Assembly (NCBI RefSeq): GCF_000769115.1
Contig: NZ_JQZV01000006.1
Span: 73,598-137,597 of the forward strand
Reading direction: 5' to 3'
Source of the DNA: Porphyromonas canoris
GTDB lineage: Bacteria; Bacteroidota; Bacteroidia; Bacteroidales; Porphyromonadaceae
Length of the DNA stretch: 64,000 nt
Notes under the pieces: model-generated
Databases searched by the model: none
The model's input: only the letters and a program-made list of their open reading frames with translations
Told to the model about the DNA's origin: nothing
Part shown: positions 18,682 through 29,376 of the stretch, one piece after another
How the letters are laid out: the number at the start of each line of letters is the position of its first letter
How positions within the stretch are numbered: position 1 is the stretch's first letter
Position numbers and translations under genes: made by a program

Positions 18682-18714
18682 TTAGAAATAGTTCATTTTT
18701 GAATCATACATATT

Positions 18715-19026
18715 ATGAGTCAGGTAATAAGAATCAAAATTAAGTCTTACGATCATCAACTCGTAGATAAGTCGGCTGAAAAGATCGTAAAAGCAGTGAG
18801 TGCAACAGGTGTAACTATCTGTGGTCCTATTCCATTGCCAACACACAAGCGTATATTCACTGTAAACCGCTCTACTTTCGTAAACAAGAAGAGCCGTGAG
18901 CAGTTTCAGCTCTCTACATTTAAGAGATTGATCGACATCTTGAATGCTACTCCTTCAACTGTTGACGCTTTGGCGCGTTTGGAGTTGCCAAGTGGTGTTG
19001 AGATCGAGATTAAGACAAATATTTAA
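18715..19026 (+). CDS. rpsJ: Ribosomal protein S10
   Basis: 103-residue S10 of the 30S head; also the NusE antitermination partner. [14 protein letters not shown] start, [14 protein letters not shown] loop and the SREQF segment are intact. Only 33 bases separate it from fusA, so there is no room for an E. coli-type S10 leader with L4 control. Confidence 0.98.
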   Translation: MSQVIRIKIKSYDHQLVDKSAEKIVKAVSATGVTICGPIPLPTHKRIFTVNRSTFVNKKSREQFQLSTFKRLIDILNATPSTVDALARLELPSGVEIEIKTNI

Positions 19027-19053
19027 TGTTCATTATTTATATATTCAACTGAA

Positions 19054-19671
19054 ATGCCAGGATTATTAGGAAAAAAAATCGGAATGATTTCCGTTTTCAG
19101 TGCCGAGGGTAGAAATGTACCATGCACTGTTATCGAAGTAGGTCCTTGTGTTGTAACCCAGGTGAAGACTGTGGAGACAGATGGTTATGAAGCTATCCAA
19201 CTTGGCTTTGTGGACAAGAAGGAAAAGCACACATCCAAACCTCTTCAAGGTCACTTCAAGAAAAGTGGTGTTACACCCAAGAGATTCTTGGCCGAGTTCA
19301 AAAACTATGAAGAAGAGTACAAGTTGGGCGATGTCCTTACTGTCGACTTCTTTGAAAATGCAGGCTTTGTTGACGTAATAGGCAAGTCTAAAGGTAAAGG
19401 CTTCCAAGGCGTCGTGAAGCGTCATGGTTTTGGTGGTGTGGGTCAAAGTACTCACGGTCAGCACAACCGTTTGCGTGCTCCGGGTTCTATCGGTGCTTGT
19501 TCTACTCCTGCAAGAGTATTCAAAGGTACTCGTATGGCTGGTCAGACAGGAAATAAGAGAGTAACTATGCAGAACTTGGAAGTAGTTAAGGTCCTTCCAG
19601 AAAACAATTTGCTTCTTGTGAAGGGTTCCATACCGGGAGCTAATGGTTCAATCGTATTAATAGAAAAGTAA
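19054..19671 (+). CDS. rplC: Ribosomal protein L3
   Basis: 205-residue L3, an early 50S assembly protein near the peptidyl transferase centre. GLLGKKIGM start, the [14 protein letters not shown] and GARGS-like [15 protein letters not shown] loop and the [11 protein letters not shown] segment are present. Two bases before rplD. Confidence 0.98.
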   Translation: MPGLLGKKIGMISVFSAEGRNVPCTVIEVGPCVVTQVKTVETDGYEAIQLGFVDKKEKHTSKPLQGHFKKSGVTPKRFLAEFKNYEEEYKLGDVLTVDFFENAGFVDVIGKSKGKGFQGVVKRHGFGGVGQSTHGQHNRLRAPGSIGACSTPARVFKGTRMAGQTGNKRVTMQNLEVVKVLPENNLLLVKGSIPGANGSIVLIEK

Positions 19672-19673
19672 AC

Positions 19674-20303
19674 ATGGAGGTAAAAGTTTTAGATATCAAC
19701 GGTGTAGAAACCGGCAGAACAGTAACTCTTCCGGAGAGTCTATTTGGCATTGAACCTAATGACCATGCTATCTATTTGGCTGTAAAGCAGTATAGAGCAA
19801 ACCAACGCCAAGGAACACATGCCACTAAGGAAAGAAGCATGCTCAGCGGTAGTACTCGCAAGCTGATCCGTCAAAAGGGTTCAGGTGGAGCGCGTAGAGG
19901 TGATATTAACTCTCCTCTTCTTCGTGGTGGTGCTACAGTGTTTGGCCCTCAACCGAGAAGCTACCGTCAGAAGTTGAACAAGAAGGTGAAAAACCTTGCA
20001 AGAGCTTCTGCTTTGAGCTATAAGGCAAAGAACCAAGAGGTGATTGTTGTAGAAGATTTCTCTTTTGAATCTCCTAAGACAAAGCGGTTCGTGGGTATCC
20101 TTAAAGCCCTTAAGGTGGATGCTGCGCGTACATTGATGGTTTTGAATAATGCGGATAATTTTGTATATTTGTCCGCTCGTAATATTCCCAATGTGAGCCT
20201 TATGAATGTTAAACTCTTGAACACTTACAAGGTTTTGGAGTCTAAATATATGGTCATTACAGAGAGCGCACTTGGTGAAATGGTTAATGTTTTGAACGCA
20301 TAA
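19674..20303 (+). CDS. rplD: Ribosomal protein L4
   Basis: 209-residue L4 lining the exit tunnel. The [14 protein letters not shown] and [10 protein letters not shown] tunnel loop (about 60-85) and the [10 protein letters not shown] segment are typical. It starts two bases after rplC. Confidence 0.98.
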   Translation: MEVKVLDINGVETGRTVTLPESLFGIEPNDHAIYLAVKQYRANQRQGTHATKERSMLSGSTRKLIRQKGSGGARRGDINSPLLRGGATVFGPQPRSYRQKLNKKVKNLARASALSYKAKNQEVIVVEDFSFESPKTKRFVGILKALKVDAARTLMVLNNADNFVYLSARNIPNVSLMNVKLLNTYKVLESKYMVITESALGEMVNVLNA

Positions 20304-20322
20304 TAATAACACGACGTAAGCA

Positions 20323-20616
20323 ATGAGTATTCTAATTAAGCCTATCATCACTGAGAAGCAAACAGAAATTACTGAAAACATGCCTAACAGGTATGGCTTC
20401 CGTGTTTCTCGTGATGCGAACAAGATTGAGATTAAGAATGCCATCAAGAAACTTTATGGTGTGGACGTTAAGAGCGTTAATACCATGAACTATGATGGTA
20501 AGAGACAAGTAAGATATACAAAAGGTGGAGTAATCCGCGGTAGAAAAAGTGCATTTAAGAAAGCTGTTGTTACCATTGAAGAAGGTCAAACAATAGACTT
20601 CTATAGCAATATCTAA
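20323..20616 (+). CDS. rplW: Ribosomal protein L23
   Basis: 97-residue L23 at the exit of the peptide tunnel, a docking point for SRP and chaperones. LIKPIITEKQTE start and the loop RQVRYTKGGVIRGRKSAFKKA fit the family. Confidence 0.97.
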   Translation: MSILIKPIITEKQTEITENMPNRYGFRVSRDANKIEIKNAIKKLYGVDVKSVNTMNYDGKRQVRYTKGGVIRGRKSAFKKAVVTIEEGQTIDFYSNI

Positions 20617-20624
20617 TTTAAGAA

Positions 20625-21449
20625 ATGGGAATACGTAAATTGAAGCCCACTACCCCTGGGCAGAGACACAAAGTTATTGGCGCATTCGATAAGATCACTG
20701 CAAGTGCGCCAGAGAAATCTCTTGTTGTGGGTAAGAAGCGTACCGGTGGTCGTAACAACACCGGTAAGATGACAATGCGCTATATTGGTGGCGGTCACAA
20801 AAAGCGTTTCAGACTTATTGATTTCAAGAGAAATAGAGATGGTATCCCGGCAACCGTTAAGAGCATCGAGTACGATCCAAACAGATCAGCTCGTATTGCC
20901 CTACTTTACTATGTAGATGGTGTAAAGACCTATATCGTTGCACCTGACGGCTTGCAAGTGGGACAAACAGTGATGTCAGGTAGCCAGGCAGCTCCCGAAG
21001 TTGGAAATGCCTTGCCACTTCAAAACATTCCTATCGGTTCTGTAATTCACAATATCGAACTTAGACCCGGTCAAGGTGCTAAGCTTGTGAGAAGTGCCGG
21101 TGCGTTTGCTCAACTTACCTCCAGAGAAGGTACTTATGCTGTGATTAAGATGCCTTCAGGAGAGACTCGTAGAATTCTTTCTGCTTGTAAAGCAACTATT
21201 GGTGGTGTCGGTAACTCCGACCACGCTCTTGAACGTTCCGGTAAGGCCGGTCGCTCTCGCTGGTTGGGTAGAAGACCGCATAACCGTGGTGTGGTAATGA
21301 ACCCGGTGGATCACCCAATGGGTGGTGGTGAAGGACGTGCTTCCGGAGGTCACCCTCGCTCTCGTACAGGTCTTTATTCTAAGGGCTTGAAGACAAGAGC
21401 TCCTAAAAAGCACTCTTCTAAGTACATCATAGAAAGAAGAAAGAAGTAA
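20625..21449 (+). CDS. rplB: Ribosomal protein L2
   Basis: 274-residue L2, needed for subunit joining and peptidyl transfer. [19 protein letters not shown] lies near the N-terminus, and the conserved [14 protein letters not shown] loop with its functionally essential His (about 225-238) is intact. Confidence 0.98.
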   Translation: MGIRKLKPTTPGQRHKVIGAFDKITASAPEKSLVVGKKRTGGRNNTGKMTMRYIGGGHKKRFRLIDFKRNRDGIPATVKSIEYDPNRSARIALLYYVDGVKTYIVAPDGLQVGQTVMSGSQAAPEVGNALPLQNIPIGSVIHNIELRPGQGAKLVRSAGAFAQLTSREGTYAVIKMPSGETRRILSACKATIGGVGNSDHALERSGKAGRSRWLGRRPHNRGVVMNPVDHPMGGGEGRASGGHPRSRTGLYSKGLKTRAPKKHSSKYIIERRKK

Positions 21450-21472
21450 ACTTATTTTAGAAAAGAAAAACT

Positions 21473-21742
21473 ATGAGTCGTTCATTAAAAAAAGGACCAT
21501 ATATCAATGTGAAGTTGGAGAAGAAGATTCTTGCCATGAATGAAAGTGGTAAGAAGTCTGTGATCAAGACGTGGTCAAGAGCTACGATGATTTCTCCGGA
21601 CTTTGTGGGTCATACAGTTGCTGTCCATAATGGTAACAAGTTTATCCCTGTTTTCATCACAGAAAATATGGTAGGGCATAAACTTGGGGAGTTTTCTCCA
21701 ACACGTACGTTCCGTGGACATGGTGGCAATAAGAAGCGTTAA
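21473..21742 (+). CDS. rpsS: Ribosomal protein S19
   Basis: 89-residue S19 of the 30S head. [10 protein letters not shown] start, [21 protein letters not shown] core and the [10 protein letters not shown] end are standard. Confidence 0.98.
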   Translation: MSRSLKKGPYINVKLEKKILAMNESGKKSVIKTWSRATMISPDFVGHTVAVHNGNKFIPVFITENMVGHKLGEFSPTRTFRGHGGNKKR

Positions 21743-21790
21743 GCGATCCCAAAGTAAGTAATAGTAATATAGAACAACTAAGAACACATT

Positions 21791-22198
21791 ATGGGTAAAA
21801 GAAAACAAGTGTCGGCAAACGCACGTAAAGAAAATAATAAAACACTCTACTTCGCAAAGCTTAACAATGTTCCTACTTCTCCTCGTAAGATGAGATATGT
21901 GGTGGACATGGTGAGAGGAATGGAAGTAAACAGAGCTCTGGGTGTGCTTCAGTTTTCAAACAAGGAAGCCTCAAGAAGAGTTGAAAAACTGCTCCGTTCT
22001 GCTATTGCCAATTGGGAAGCAAAGAACGAACGTCGTGCCGACGATGGTGAGCTGTTTGTAAGTAGAGTATTTGTTGATGAGGCTGTGACTCTGAAGAGAT
22101 TGAGACCTGCTCCACAGGGAAGAGGTTATAGAATCCGTAAGAGATCTAATCATGTAACTCTATATGTAGATACACTTAATTCATCTGTAAAAAACTAA
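21791..22198 (+). CDS. rplV: Ribosomal protein L22
   Basis: 135-residue L22 of the exit tunnel. [14 protein letters not shown] core and the tunnel hairpin with [19 protein letters not shown] are intact. Preceded by a 48-base spacer; rpsC follows after 6 bases. Confidence 0.97.
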   Translation: MGKRKQVSANARKENNKTLYFAKLNNVPTSPRKMRYVVDMVRGMEVNRALGVLQFSNKEASRRVEKLLRSAIANWEAKNERRADDGELFVSRVFVDEAVTLKRLRPAPQGRGYRIRKRSNHVTLYVDTLNSSVKN

Positions 22199-22204
22199 TT
22201 TTAG

Positions 22205-22936
22205 ATGGGACAAAAGATTAATCCAATAAGTAACCGTTTGGGTATCGTACGTGGATGGGATTCTAACTGGTTTGGTAAAAAGAAAGATTTTGCCGATACA
22301 ATTTATGAAGACAGTAAGCTACGTAAGTACCTCGATGCTCGTTTGGCTAAAGCAAGTGTATCTCGTATAGTTATAGAGCGTACATTCAAACTTATCACAA
22401 TAACAATCTGTACTTCTCGCCCCGGTTTTATTATCGGAAAGGGAGGTCAAGAGGTTGATAAGTTGAAAGAGGAGCTTAAGAAGATCACAGATAAAGATGT
22501 TCAGCTTAATATTTTTGAGATAAGAAGACCTGAACTTGATGCTGTTATTGTAGCAAATACTATTGCTCGCCAGTTGGAGGGTAAGATGGCTTACAGAAGA
22601 GCTATAAAGACAGCTATTGCTTCTACCATGAGAGCCGGAGCGGAAGGTATCAAGATTCAAATCTCCGGACGTCTTAACGGAGCAGAAATGGCTCGCTCGG
22701 AAATGTTTAAAGAAGGACGTACTCCACTTCATACTTTGAGAGCGGATATTGACTATTGTCATGCGGAAGCTCTTACTAAGGTAGGTCTACTTGGTATAAA
22801 GGTTTGGATCTGTAAAGGTGAAGTGTACGGTAAGAGAGAGTTGACTCCTAATTTTACAGCTGCTAAGGAATCCGGCAGACGTGAAAATAATAGAGGTGGT
22901 AGAGATGCTCGCCGAGGAAGAAGACAGAACCGTTAA
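22205..22936 (+). CDS. rpsC: Ribosomal protein S3
   Basis: 243-residue S3 at the mRNA entry. [13 protein letters not shown] start, KH-domain motif [11 protein letters not shown] near 76-86 and a basic Arg/Gly-rich tail common in this phylum. Overlaps no neighbour; rplP follows after 23 bases. Confidence 0.98.
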   Translation: MGQKINPISNRLGIVRGWDSNWFGKKKDFADTIYEDSKLRKYLDARLAKASVSRIVIERTFKLITITICTSRPGFIIGKGGQEVDKLKEELKKITDKDVQLNIFEIRRPELDAVIVANTIARQLEGKMAYRRAIKTAIASTMRAGAEGIKIQISGRLNGAEMARSEMFKEGRTPLHTLRADIDYCHAEALTKVGLLGIKVWICKGEVYGKRELTPNFTAAKESGRRENNRGGRDARRGRRQNR

Positions 22937-22959
22937 TGTAAGAAGAAAGATTTATCATC

Positions 22960-23391
22960 ATGTTACAACCTAAAAAAACTAAATTTAGAAGGCAGCAAAA
23001 AGGTCGCATGAGAGGTGTGGCTCAGAGAGGTAATCAGCTTTCTTTCGGTTCTTTTGGTATCAAATCGCTTCAAAGCAAGTGGATTACCGGTAGACAGATT
23101 GAAGCTGCTCGTATTGCTGTAACAAGATATATGCAACGTCAAGGTCAAGTTTGGGTACGTATTTTCCCTGATAAGCCTATTACTAAGAAGCCAGCCGAAG
23201 TGCGTATGGGTAAAGGTAAAGGTGCTCCGGAAGGTTTTGTGGCACCAGTTACTCCCGGTCGTATGCTGTTCGAAGTAGAAGGAGTTCCATTTGCCGTGGC
23301 TAAAGAAGCTCTTCGACTTGCAGCACAGAAGTTGCCTGTAACAACAAAATTTGTTGTTCGCAGAGATTATGAACACAAAACTAATGCGTAA
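22960..23391 (+). CDS. rplP: Ribosomal protein L16
   Basis: 143-residue L16, which helps place tRNA in the 50S A and P sites. [14 protein letters not shown] start, [10 protein letters not shown] and the [16 protein letters not shown] loop containing the conserved Arg that is hydroxylated in some bacteria. Confidence 0.98.
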   Translation: MLQPKKTKFRRQQKGRMRGVAQRGNQLSFGSFGIKSLQSKWITGRQIEAARIAVTRYMQRQGQVWVRIFPDKPITKKPAEVRMGKGKGAPEGFVAPVTPGRMLFEVEGVPFAVAKEALRLAAQKLPVTTKFVVRRDYEHKTNA

Positions 23392-23397
23392 TCGAAA

Positions 23398-23595
23398 ATG
23401 AAGAGTAAAGAAATAAGAGAGCTGAGCATAGAGGAGCTAAAGGAAAGACTCCAAGCTGAAGAAGAAGCTTACAATAAGATGCTTCTTGTTCATGCTGTTA
23501 CTCCACTAGACAAGCCATCGGATATTACAGCTAAGCGTAAATTCGTGGCAAGACTTAAAACTATTCTTCACGAAAGAATATCAGAAACTAATTAA
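23398..23595 (+). CDS. rpmC: Ribosomal protein L29
   Basis: 65-residue two-helix L29 near the tunnel exit. ELSIEELKERLQAEEEAYNK and ARLKTILHER helices are typical. Packed 6 bases after rplP. Confidence 0.96.
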   Translation: MKSKEIRELSIEELKERLQAEEEAYNKMLLVHAVTPLDKPSDITAKRKFVARLKTILHERISETN

Positions 23596-23607
23596 TGTCC
23601 CTACCTT

Positions 23608-23862
23608 ATGGAAAGAAATTTAAGAAAAGTAAGACAGGGCGTTGTCTCTAGCAATAAGATGGATAAAACCATAACTGTTGCTGTAAAGTGGAAAGAGAAA
23701 CACCCCATTTATGGTAAGTTTGTAAACAAAACTAAGAAGTATCACGCTCATGATGAGAAAAATGAGTGCAACATAGGCGATACTGTAAGGATCATGGAAA
23801 CAAGACCTTTGAGTAAGACTAAGCGTTGGAGATTGACTTCTATAATTGAAAGAGCGAAATAA
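23608..23862 (+). CDS. rpsQ: Ribosomal protein S17
   Basis: 84-residue S17, a primary 16S rRNA binder. [21 protein letters not shown] start and [20 protein letters not shown] end match the family. The rplN start follows after 2 bases. Confidence 0.97.
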   Translation: MERNLRKVRQGVVSSNKMDKTITVAVKWKEKHPIYGKFVNKTKKYHAHDEKNECNIGDTVRIMETRPLSKTKRWRLTSIIERAK

Positions 23863-23864
23863 TC

Positions 23865-24230
23865 ATGATACAGCAAGAATCAAGACTAGTCGTAGCCGAC
23901 AATAGCGGCGCAAAGGAGGTCCTTTGTATTCGTGTTCTTGGGGGAACAAAGAGACGATATGCAGGTATAGGAGATGTTATTGTTGTGTCAGTGAAGAGTG
24001 TGATCCCATCTTCAGATGTGAAGAAGGGAGCTGTATCGAAAGCTCTTATTGTTCGCACAAAGAAGGAGATCAGACGTCCGGATGGCTCATACATTAGATT
24101 TGATGATAATGCATGTGTCCTTCTTAATGCAGCCGGCGATATCCGTGGTAGTCGTATCTTTGGTCCTGTAGCTCGTGAGCTTAGAACTAAAAACATGAAA
24201 GTGGTATCATTGGCACCCGAAGTGCTATAA
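23865..24230 (+). CDS. rplN: Ribosomal protein L14
   Basis: 121-residue L14, part of an intersubunit bridge. [18 protein letters not shown] start and the GPVARELR segment are unchanged from the family. Confidence 0.98.
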   Translation: MIQQESRLVVADNSGAKEVLCIRVLGGTKRRYAGIGDVIVVSVKSVIPSSDVKKGAVSKALIVRTKKEIRRPDGSYIRFDDNACVLLNAAGDIRGSRIFGPVARELRTKNMKVVSLAPEVL

Positions 24231-24268
24231 CTCTTTCACTATTATATACACATATATACATAAAGACA

Positions 24269-24589
24269 ATGAGTAAGCTACATATTAAAAAGGGCGATAC
24301 TGTGTATGTGAATGCTGGTGAAGATAAAGGCGCAACCGGACGTGTACTCAGTGTAGATCCCACAAAAAAGAGAGCTATAGTAGAAGGCGTAAATGTTATT
24401 ACTAAAGCTACTAAGCCTAATGCAAAACAGCCACAAGGCGGTCTGGTTAAGATAGAAGCTCCTATCCATATTTCAAACCTCAATGTGGTTGATCCATCTA
24501 CGGGAAAACCTACTCGTATAGGTCGTAAGGATGATGGTAAAGGCAATTTGGTTCGTTATTCTAAAAAATCTGGAGAGCTGATAAAGTAA
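24269..24589 (+). CDS. rplX: Ribosomal protein L24
   Basis: 106-residue L24, an early 50S assembly protein with a KOW motif ([21 protein letters not shown], split here over residues 6-26). Its last base is the first base of the rplE start codon, so translation is likely coupled. Confidence 0.97.
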   Translation: MSKLHIKKGDTVYVNAGEDKGATGRVLSVDPTKKRAIVEGVNVITKATKPNAKQPQGGLVKIEAPIHISNLNVVDPSTGKPTRIGRKDDGKGNLVRYSKKSGELIK

Positions 24590-25149
24590 TGAGTACTGTA
24601 AATAACCTACAAAAAGATTATAAGGAGCGTATTGTTCCTGCTCTTATGAAAGAGTTTGGCTACTCCACAGTAATGCAGGTTCCTGCTATTAAGAAGATTG
24701 TTATCAATCAAGGAATCGGTCAGGCTGTGGCAGACAAGAAGCTCATAGATGTTGCTATTTCTGAACTCACAGCTATTACAGGACAGAAAGCAGTTGCAAC
24801 TCTTTCTAAGAAGGATATCTCAAACTTTAAGTTGAGAAAGAAGATGCCTATTGGTGTTATGGTAACTCTTAGAAGAGAAAAAATGTATGAGTTCCTAGAA
24901 AGACTTGTGCGTGTTGCTCTTCCTCGTATCCGTGACTTTAAGGGTATTAATAGTAAGCTTGATGGTAGAGGTAATTATACTTTGGGTGTGAGTGAACAGA
25001 TTATTTTCCCTGAAATTAATTTGGATTCTATCACTAAAATAATGGGTATGAATATTACCTTTGTAACATCGGCACAAACTGATGAGGAGGGTTACGCTTT
25101 GTTGAAGCATTTTGGCCTTCCATTCAATAATGCTAAGAAAGAAGACTAA
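24589..25149 (+). CDS. rplE: Ribosomal protein L5
   Basis: 186-residue L5, a 5S rRNA binder. [30 protein letters not shown] and the [11 protein letters not shown] segments are conserved. Start overlaps the rplX stop by one base (TAATG). Confidence 0.98.
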   Translation: MSTVNNLQKDYKERIVPALMKEFGYSTVMQVPAIKKIVINQGIGQAVADKKLIDVAISELTAITGQKAVATLSKKDISNFKLRKKMPIGVMVTLRREKMYEFLERLVRVALPRIRDFKGINSKLDGRGNYTLGVSEQIIFPEINLDSITKIMGMNITFVTSAQTDEEGYALLKHFGLPFNNAKKED

Positions 25150-25160
25150 ATACTAAGAGC

Positions 25161-25430
25161 ATGGCAAAAGAATCAATGAAAGCCCGTGAAGTGAAAAGGG
25201 CAAACTTGGTAGCTAAATATGCTAATAAACGTGCTCGCCTTAAAGCAGAGGGCGATTATGAGGCATTGCAGGCTATTCCTAAAAACGCTTCACCAGTACG
25301 CCTTCATAACAGGTGTAAGATTACAGGAAGACCTAAGGGATATATGAGACTATTCGGTCTTTCTCGTATTCAATTTAGAGAAATGGCTTCAAAGGGGCTT
25401 ATCCCCGGAGTAAAGAAGGCAAGCTGGTAA
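25161..25430 (+). CDS. rpsN: Ribosomal protein S14, zinc-free form
   Basis: 89-residue S14 of the long type. It has RNRC-like [14 protein letters not shown] but only one Cys in the region where the short zinc-binding form has four, so it cannot form the zinc ribbon. An 87-base spacer with a hairpin separates it from rpsH. Confidence 0.97.
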   Translation: MAKESMKAREVKRANLVAKYANKRARLKAEGDYEALQAIPKNASPVRLHNRCKITGRPKGYMRLFGLSRIQFREMASKGLIPGVKKASW

Positions 25431-25479
25431 TTAACTGGCTGCTTTCTTTTCGTCTGAGTATTTGAAGCAAGTGTTAAAT

Positions 25480-25502
25480 ATTGTCCGATTGTTCGGATCA
25501 AT
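25480..25502 (+). promoter_or_regulatory. Possible leader hairpin before rpsH
   Basis: ATTGTCCGA (25480-25488) pairs with TCGGATCAAT (25493-25502) around a 4-base loop, with one bulged base. It lies in the longest spacer of the spc genes, just before S8, itself the feedback regulator of this operon in E. coli. The location is suggestive only. Confidence 0.3.
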
Positions 25503-25517
25503 TTAATTAAAAGTTTT

Positions 25518-25913
25518 ATGACAGATCCAATAGCAGATTATCTGACTAGATTGCGTAATGCAATCAGCGCTAATCACCGAGTGGTGGAGATCCCTTCGTC
25601 TAAACTTAAACAAGAGATGACTAAAATCCTTTTTGAAAAAGGCTATATTCTCAACTATAAGTTTGAACAAGATGGCGCTAGAGGTACTATTAAAGTTGCC
25701 TTGAAATATAATATGGCTACTAAAACTAATGCCATAAAGAAGCTACAAAGAATATCTAAGCCGGGTCTTAGACGTTATGTGGGTTATAAAGATCTTCCTC
25801 GTGTTCTTAATGGTCTTGGTATCGCAATCGTTTCTACTTCTAAGGGAGTTATGACAGACAAGGAAGCACGCGAACTTAGAGTTGGCGGAGAAGTATTGTG
25901 TTACGTTTATTGA
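25518..25913 (+). CDS. rpsH: Ribosomal protein S8
   Basis: 131-residue S8, a primary 16S rRNA binder. DPIADYLTRLRNA start and the GIAIVSTSKGVMTDKEAR segment with the STS(K/R)G motif are present. S8 represses the spc operon in E. coli; a hairpin precedes this gene. Confidence 0.98.
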   Translation: MTDPIADYLTRLRNAISANHRVVEIPSSKLKQEMTKILFEKGYILNYKFEQDGARGTIKVALKYNMATKTNAIKKLQRISKPGLRRYVGYKDLPRVLNGLGIAIVSTSKGVMTDKEARELRVGGEVLCYVY

Positions 25914-25929
25914 TTAGGAGGAAAGTATT

Positions 25930-26481
25930 ATGTCTAGAATTGGAAAATTACCTATATCAATACCCGCTGGTGTAACCGTAAACGTAAATGACGATCAGAT
26001 TGTGGTAAAAGGTCCTAAAGGGGAGCTTTCACAGAAGATGGATAGTAGAGTTGCGGTAGAAATCAATGACGGTCAACTTACTGTGAATAAGACAGGAGAG
26101 ACAAAAGAACACAATGCATTTCACGGTCTTTACAGATCTCTTATAAACAATATGGTTGTTGGAGTATCTCAAGGATATACTAAAACATTGGAACTTGTTG
26201 GTGTGGGCTATAGAGCCGCAAATACAGGTCAAGTTCTAGAGTTGTCCCTTGGCTTTACTCACATGATATATCTTCAACTTCCTTCTGAGGTTAAAGTCGA
26301 AACTAAGATGGAGAGAAATAAAAACCCTCTAATTATTCTTGAATCGGCAGACAAGCAACTTCTCGGACAGGTTTGTGCAAAGATCCGTAGCTTCAGAAAA
26401 CCTGAACCATACAAGGGTAAGGGTGTTAAGTTTGAAGGAGAAGTGATCAGAAGAAAGTCTGGTAAAACAGCAGGTAAATAA
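25930..26481 (+). CDS. rplF: Ribosomal protein L6
   Basis: 183-residue L6 near the GTPase centre. MSRIGKLPI start, duplicated fold and the C-terminal [19 protein letters not shown] segment fit the family. Confidence 0.98.
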   Translation: MSRIGKLPISIPAGVTVNVNDDQIVVKGPKGELSQKMDSRVAVEINDGQLTVNKTGETKEHNAFHGLYRSLINNMVVGVSQGYTKTLELVGVGYRAANTGQVLELSLGFTHMIYLQLPSEVKVETKMERNKNPLIILESADKQLLGQVCAKIRSFRKPEPYKGKGVKFEGEVIRRKSGKTAGK

Positions 26482-26507
26482 TCTCTCTACGTAAACTAAA
26501 CATTGTT

Positions 26508-26852
26508 ATGAATACAAAAATTCTAAGAAGACAAAAAATAAAAAGACGTGTGCGTAGGAATATTTTTGGTACTGCTGAAAAGCCTCGCTTGACCGTTTTT
26601 AGAAGTAATAAGCAGATTTATGCTCAGGTAATAGACGATGCAACTGGCAAAACTCTTGCAGCTGCAAGCTCTCTCCCGATGGAAGAAAAACTCCCTAAAA
26701 AAGAGATCGCAGCCAAGGTGGGTGAGATAGTTGCTCAAAATGCAATGAAAGCAGGTGTGAGCACTGTTGTGTTCGATAGAAATGGCTACCTTTATCATGG
26801 TAGAGTAAAAGAACTAGCAGATGCTGCGCGTAAAGCTGGTCTTAAGTTTTAA
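26508..26852 (+). CDS. rplR: Ribosomal protein L18
   Basis: 114-residue L18, a 5S rRNA binder. [22 protein letters not shown] start and [22 protein letters not shown] end are typical. Confidence 0.97.
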   Translation: MNTKILRRQKIKRRVRRNIFGTAEKPRLTVFRSNKQIYAQVIDDATGKTLAAASSLPMEEKLPKKEIAAKVGEIVAQNAMKAGVSTVVFDRNGYLYHGRVKELADAARKAGLKF

Positions 26853-26872
26853 TAGTAAAAGTCTGTAACGAA

Positions 26873-27379
26873 ATGAATAAAGTGAAATCTGCAAATGGCT
26901 TGGAGCTTAAAGATAGGCTTGTCGCAATAAACAGAGTAACAAAGGTCACCAAGGGAGGACGTACATTTACATTTTCTGCAATTGTTGTTGTTGGAAATGA
27001 AGATGGTATCGTTGGTTGGGGACTTGGTAAGGCTGGAGAAGTTACTGCTGCAATAGCTAAGGGAGCTGAAGCCGCAAAGAAAAATCTCATCCAAGTTCCT
27101 GTATATAATGGTACCATCCCTCACGAACAATATGCTCGCTTTGGTGGTGCTCGTGTTTTTATCAAACCTGCTTCTACCGGTTCCGGAGTAAAGGCCGGTG
27201 GTGCGATGCGTGCTGTTCTTGAGAGTGTTGGGGTAACTGACGTCTTGGCGAAATCTAAGGGATCTTCTAACCCTCATAACTTGGTGAAAGCTACGATAAC
27301 CGCACTTTCAGAACTCCGAAGCCCATTGGATGTTGCACAGGCCAGAGGTATATCAGTAGAAAAAGTATTTAAAGGCTGA
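26873..27379 (+). CDS. rpsE: Ribosomal protein S5
   Basis: 168-residue S5, with a double-stranded RNA-binding domain ([16 protein letters not shown]) and the [15 protein letters not shown] segment. The start at 26873 gives the usual N-terminal length for this phylum. rpmD follows after 5 bases. Confidence 0.97.
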   Translation: MNKVKSANGLELKDRLVAINRVTKVTKGGRTFTFSAIVVVGNEDGIVGWGLGKAGEVTAAIAKGAEAAKKNLIQVPVYNGTIPHEQYARFGGARVFIKPASTGSGVKAGGAMRAVLESVGVTDVLAKSKGSSNPHNLVKATITALSELRSPLDVAQARGISVEKVFKG

Positions 27380-27384
27380 GAAAG

Positions 27385-27564
27385 ATGAAAACAGTAAAAG
27401 TTAAACAAGTCAGAAGTCGTATTCGTTGTCCGAAAGATCAGAAGGCGGCTCTAGACTCACTTGGTCTCAATAAGTTGAATAGAGTGGTTGAATTACCGGA
27501 CAATGATGCTACAAGGGGGAACTTGCATAAAGTGAGACACCTCATAGAGATCGTTGAGGCATAA
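27385..27564 (+). CDS. rpmD: Ribosomal protein L30
   Basis: A short gene of 59 codons, ATG at 27385 to TAA at 27564. The product has the L30 pattern: KTVKVKQVRSRIRCP, then LDSLGLNKLNRVVELPDN and the RGNLHKVRHLIEI end. It fills the space between rpsE and rplO, as in other spc operons. Confidence 0.95.
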   Translation: MKTVKVKQVRSRIRCPKDQKAALDSLGLNKLNRVVELPDNDATRGNLHKVRHLIEIVEA

Positions 27565-27576
27565 AATATTGAAGAT

Positions 27577-28026
27577 ATGAATTTATCAAATTTACGTCCT
27601 GCAGAAGGATCTACAAAGTCTCGTAAGCGTGTTGGTCGTGGTCCAGGTTCTGGTAAAGGTGGTACTTCTACCAGAGGTCACAAGGGGGCACAGTCTCGCT
27701 CTGGATACTCTCGTAAGATCGGATTTGAAGGGGGACAGATGCCGATACAGCGTCGCCTTCCTAAATTTGGCTTCAAGAATATCAACAGAGTGGAGTATAC
27801 TCCAATTAATCTCGATACTCTTGCCGAGATCTCACAAGAGAATAATATCAAAGAATTTAATATAGACACACTTGTAGCTAGAGGTTTGTGTGGAAAGAAT
27901 GACAGAGTTAAAGTCTTGGGACGAGGAGAACTTTCTATCTCTATCAAGGTTGAAGCTCATGCTTTCTCTAAAAGTGCAAAAGAGGCTATTGAAGCCCAAG
28001 GCGGAACAGCTACAGTGATAAACTAA
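27577..28026 (+). CDS. rplO: Ribosomal protein L15
   Basis: 149-residue L15. The Gly/Arg-rich N-terminus (KRVGRGPGSGKGGTS and RGHKGAQSRSG) and the GFEGGQMPIQRRLPKFGF segment are diagnostic. secY starts 6 bases later. Confidence 0.98.
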   Translation: MNLSNLRPAEGSTKSRKRVGRGPGSGKGGTSTRGHKGAQSRSGYSRKIGFEGGQMPIQRRLPKFGFKNINRVEYTPINLDTLAEISQENNIKEFNIDTLVARGLCGKNDRVKVLGRGELSISIKVEAHAFSKSAKEAIEAQGGTATVIN

Positions 28027-28032
28027 TATGCA

Positions 28033-29367
28033 ATGAAGGCAGTACAGACAATCAAAAATATCTGGAAAATTGAGGATCTTCGTACTAGAATCCTTACCAC
28101 TGTTTTCTTGGTAATTCTATACCGATTGGGAACATTTGTTGTTCTTCCCGGTATAGACCCTAACGCACTATTAGCCTTGAAGAACTCTACATCAGAGGGC
28201 CTTTTGGCGCTATTAGATATGTTTTCCGGAGGGGCATTCTCAAATGCATCAATTTTCGCGTTAGGTATCATGCCATATATTTCTGCATCCATTGTAATGC
28301 AGCTTCTGGCAATAGTGGTTCCATCATTCCAAAAGATGCAGCGTGAGGGAGAAAGTGGTAGAAGAAAGATGAATCAATATACTCGTTATCTTACCATTTT
28401 AATTCTTCTTGTTCAAGGTCCTGTTTACCTTATTGGTACTCGAAATACATTGGCGGCAGAGGGGGTGATTATGCCTTCAACGTTAGGATTTATGGTCGTT
28501 TCAACGGCAATCCTTACTGCTGGCTCTATGTTTGTGTTGTGGCTTGGAGAGAAGATCACAGATAAAGGTATAGGCAATGGTGTCTCTTTTATCATTCTAA
28601 TAGGTATCATAGCTCGTTTCCCTGAAGCGGTCATCAATGAGTTTTCTCTAAGACTTGGAGGCGAAGGAGGTCTGTATGTCTTCATCCTTGAGATTGTATT
28701 CCTTCTGCTTGTTATTGCAGGAGCTATTTTGTTGGTACAGGGAACACGTAGAGTTCCGGTACAATATGCCAAGAGAATGGTAGGAAATAAGCAATATGGT
28801 GGTGCACGTCAGTACATTCCTTTGAAGGTTAATGCTGCAAATGTGATGCCGATCATTTTTGCTCAAGCTATTATGTTTTTACCGGTGAGTTTGTACTCTT
28901 TTGCTTCTTCAGAACCATCCGCTTTGCTTACTGATTTTATGCATGGTAGAGGAGTTTTGTACGCAGTCGTTTTCTCGCTGTTGATCATTCTGTTTACGTA
29001 CTTCTATACAGCAGTTACGATAAATCCTACGCAAATGGCAGAAGATCTCAAGAGAAATAATGGTTTCATTCCCGGAGTAAAACCAGGCAAGGCAACAAAG
29101 AACTTTTTGGATGATGTGATGAGTAAAATCACTCTTCCCGGAGCTATTTTCCTTGCTGTTGTAGCAATACTACCTACATTTGCGATGTCTGAATCTATGG
29201 GTATAAACCCTGCTTTTGCACAGTTCTTTGGTGGTACATCTCTAATTATTCTTGTCGGTGTTGTTCTTGACACTCTTCAACAGATAGAGTCTCATTTGCT
29301 CATGCACCATTATGACGGATTTAGTGAGAGTGGACGTATTAAAGGACGCTCAAGTGCCATGTACTGA
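28033..29367 (+). CDS. secY: Protein translocase subunit SecY
   Basis: 444-residue central channel of the Sec translocon in the inner membrane, with ten predicted membrane helices. The plug-region start (ILTTVFLVILYRLGTFV), GIMPYISASIVMQL and the cytoplasmic GIKPGKATKNFLDDV-like loop are seen near 360. It lies in the spc operon between rplO and map, as usual. Confidence 0.98.
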   Translation: MKAVQTIKNIWKIEDLRTRILTTVFLVILYRLGTFVVLPGIDPNALLALKNSTSEGLLALLDMFSGGAFSNASIFALGIMPYISASIVMQLLAIVVPSFQKMQREGESGRRKMNQYTRYLTILILLVQGPVYLIGTRNTLAAEGVIMPSTLGFMVVSTAILTAGSMFVLWLGEKITDKGIGNGVSFIILIGIIARFPEAVINEFSLRLGGEGGLYVFILEIVFLLLVIAGAILLVQGTRRVPVQYAKRMVGNKQYGGARQYIPLKVNAANVMPIIFAQAIMFLPVSLYSFASSEPSALLTDFMHGRGVLYAVVFSLLIILFTYFYTAVTINPTQMAEDLKRNNGFIPGVKPGKATKNFLDDVMSKITLPGAIFLAVVAILPTFAMSESMGINPAFAQFFGGTSLIILVGVVLDTLQQIESHLLMHHYDGFSESGRIKGRSSAMY

Positions 29368-29376
29368 TCTCAGACT

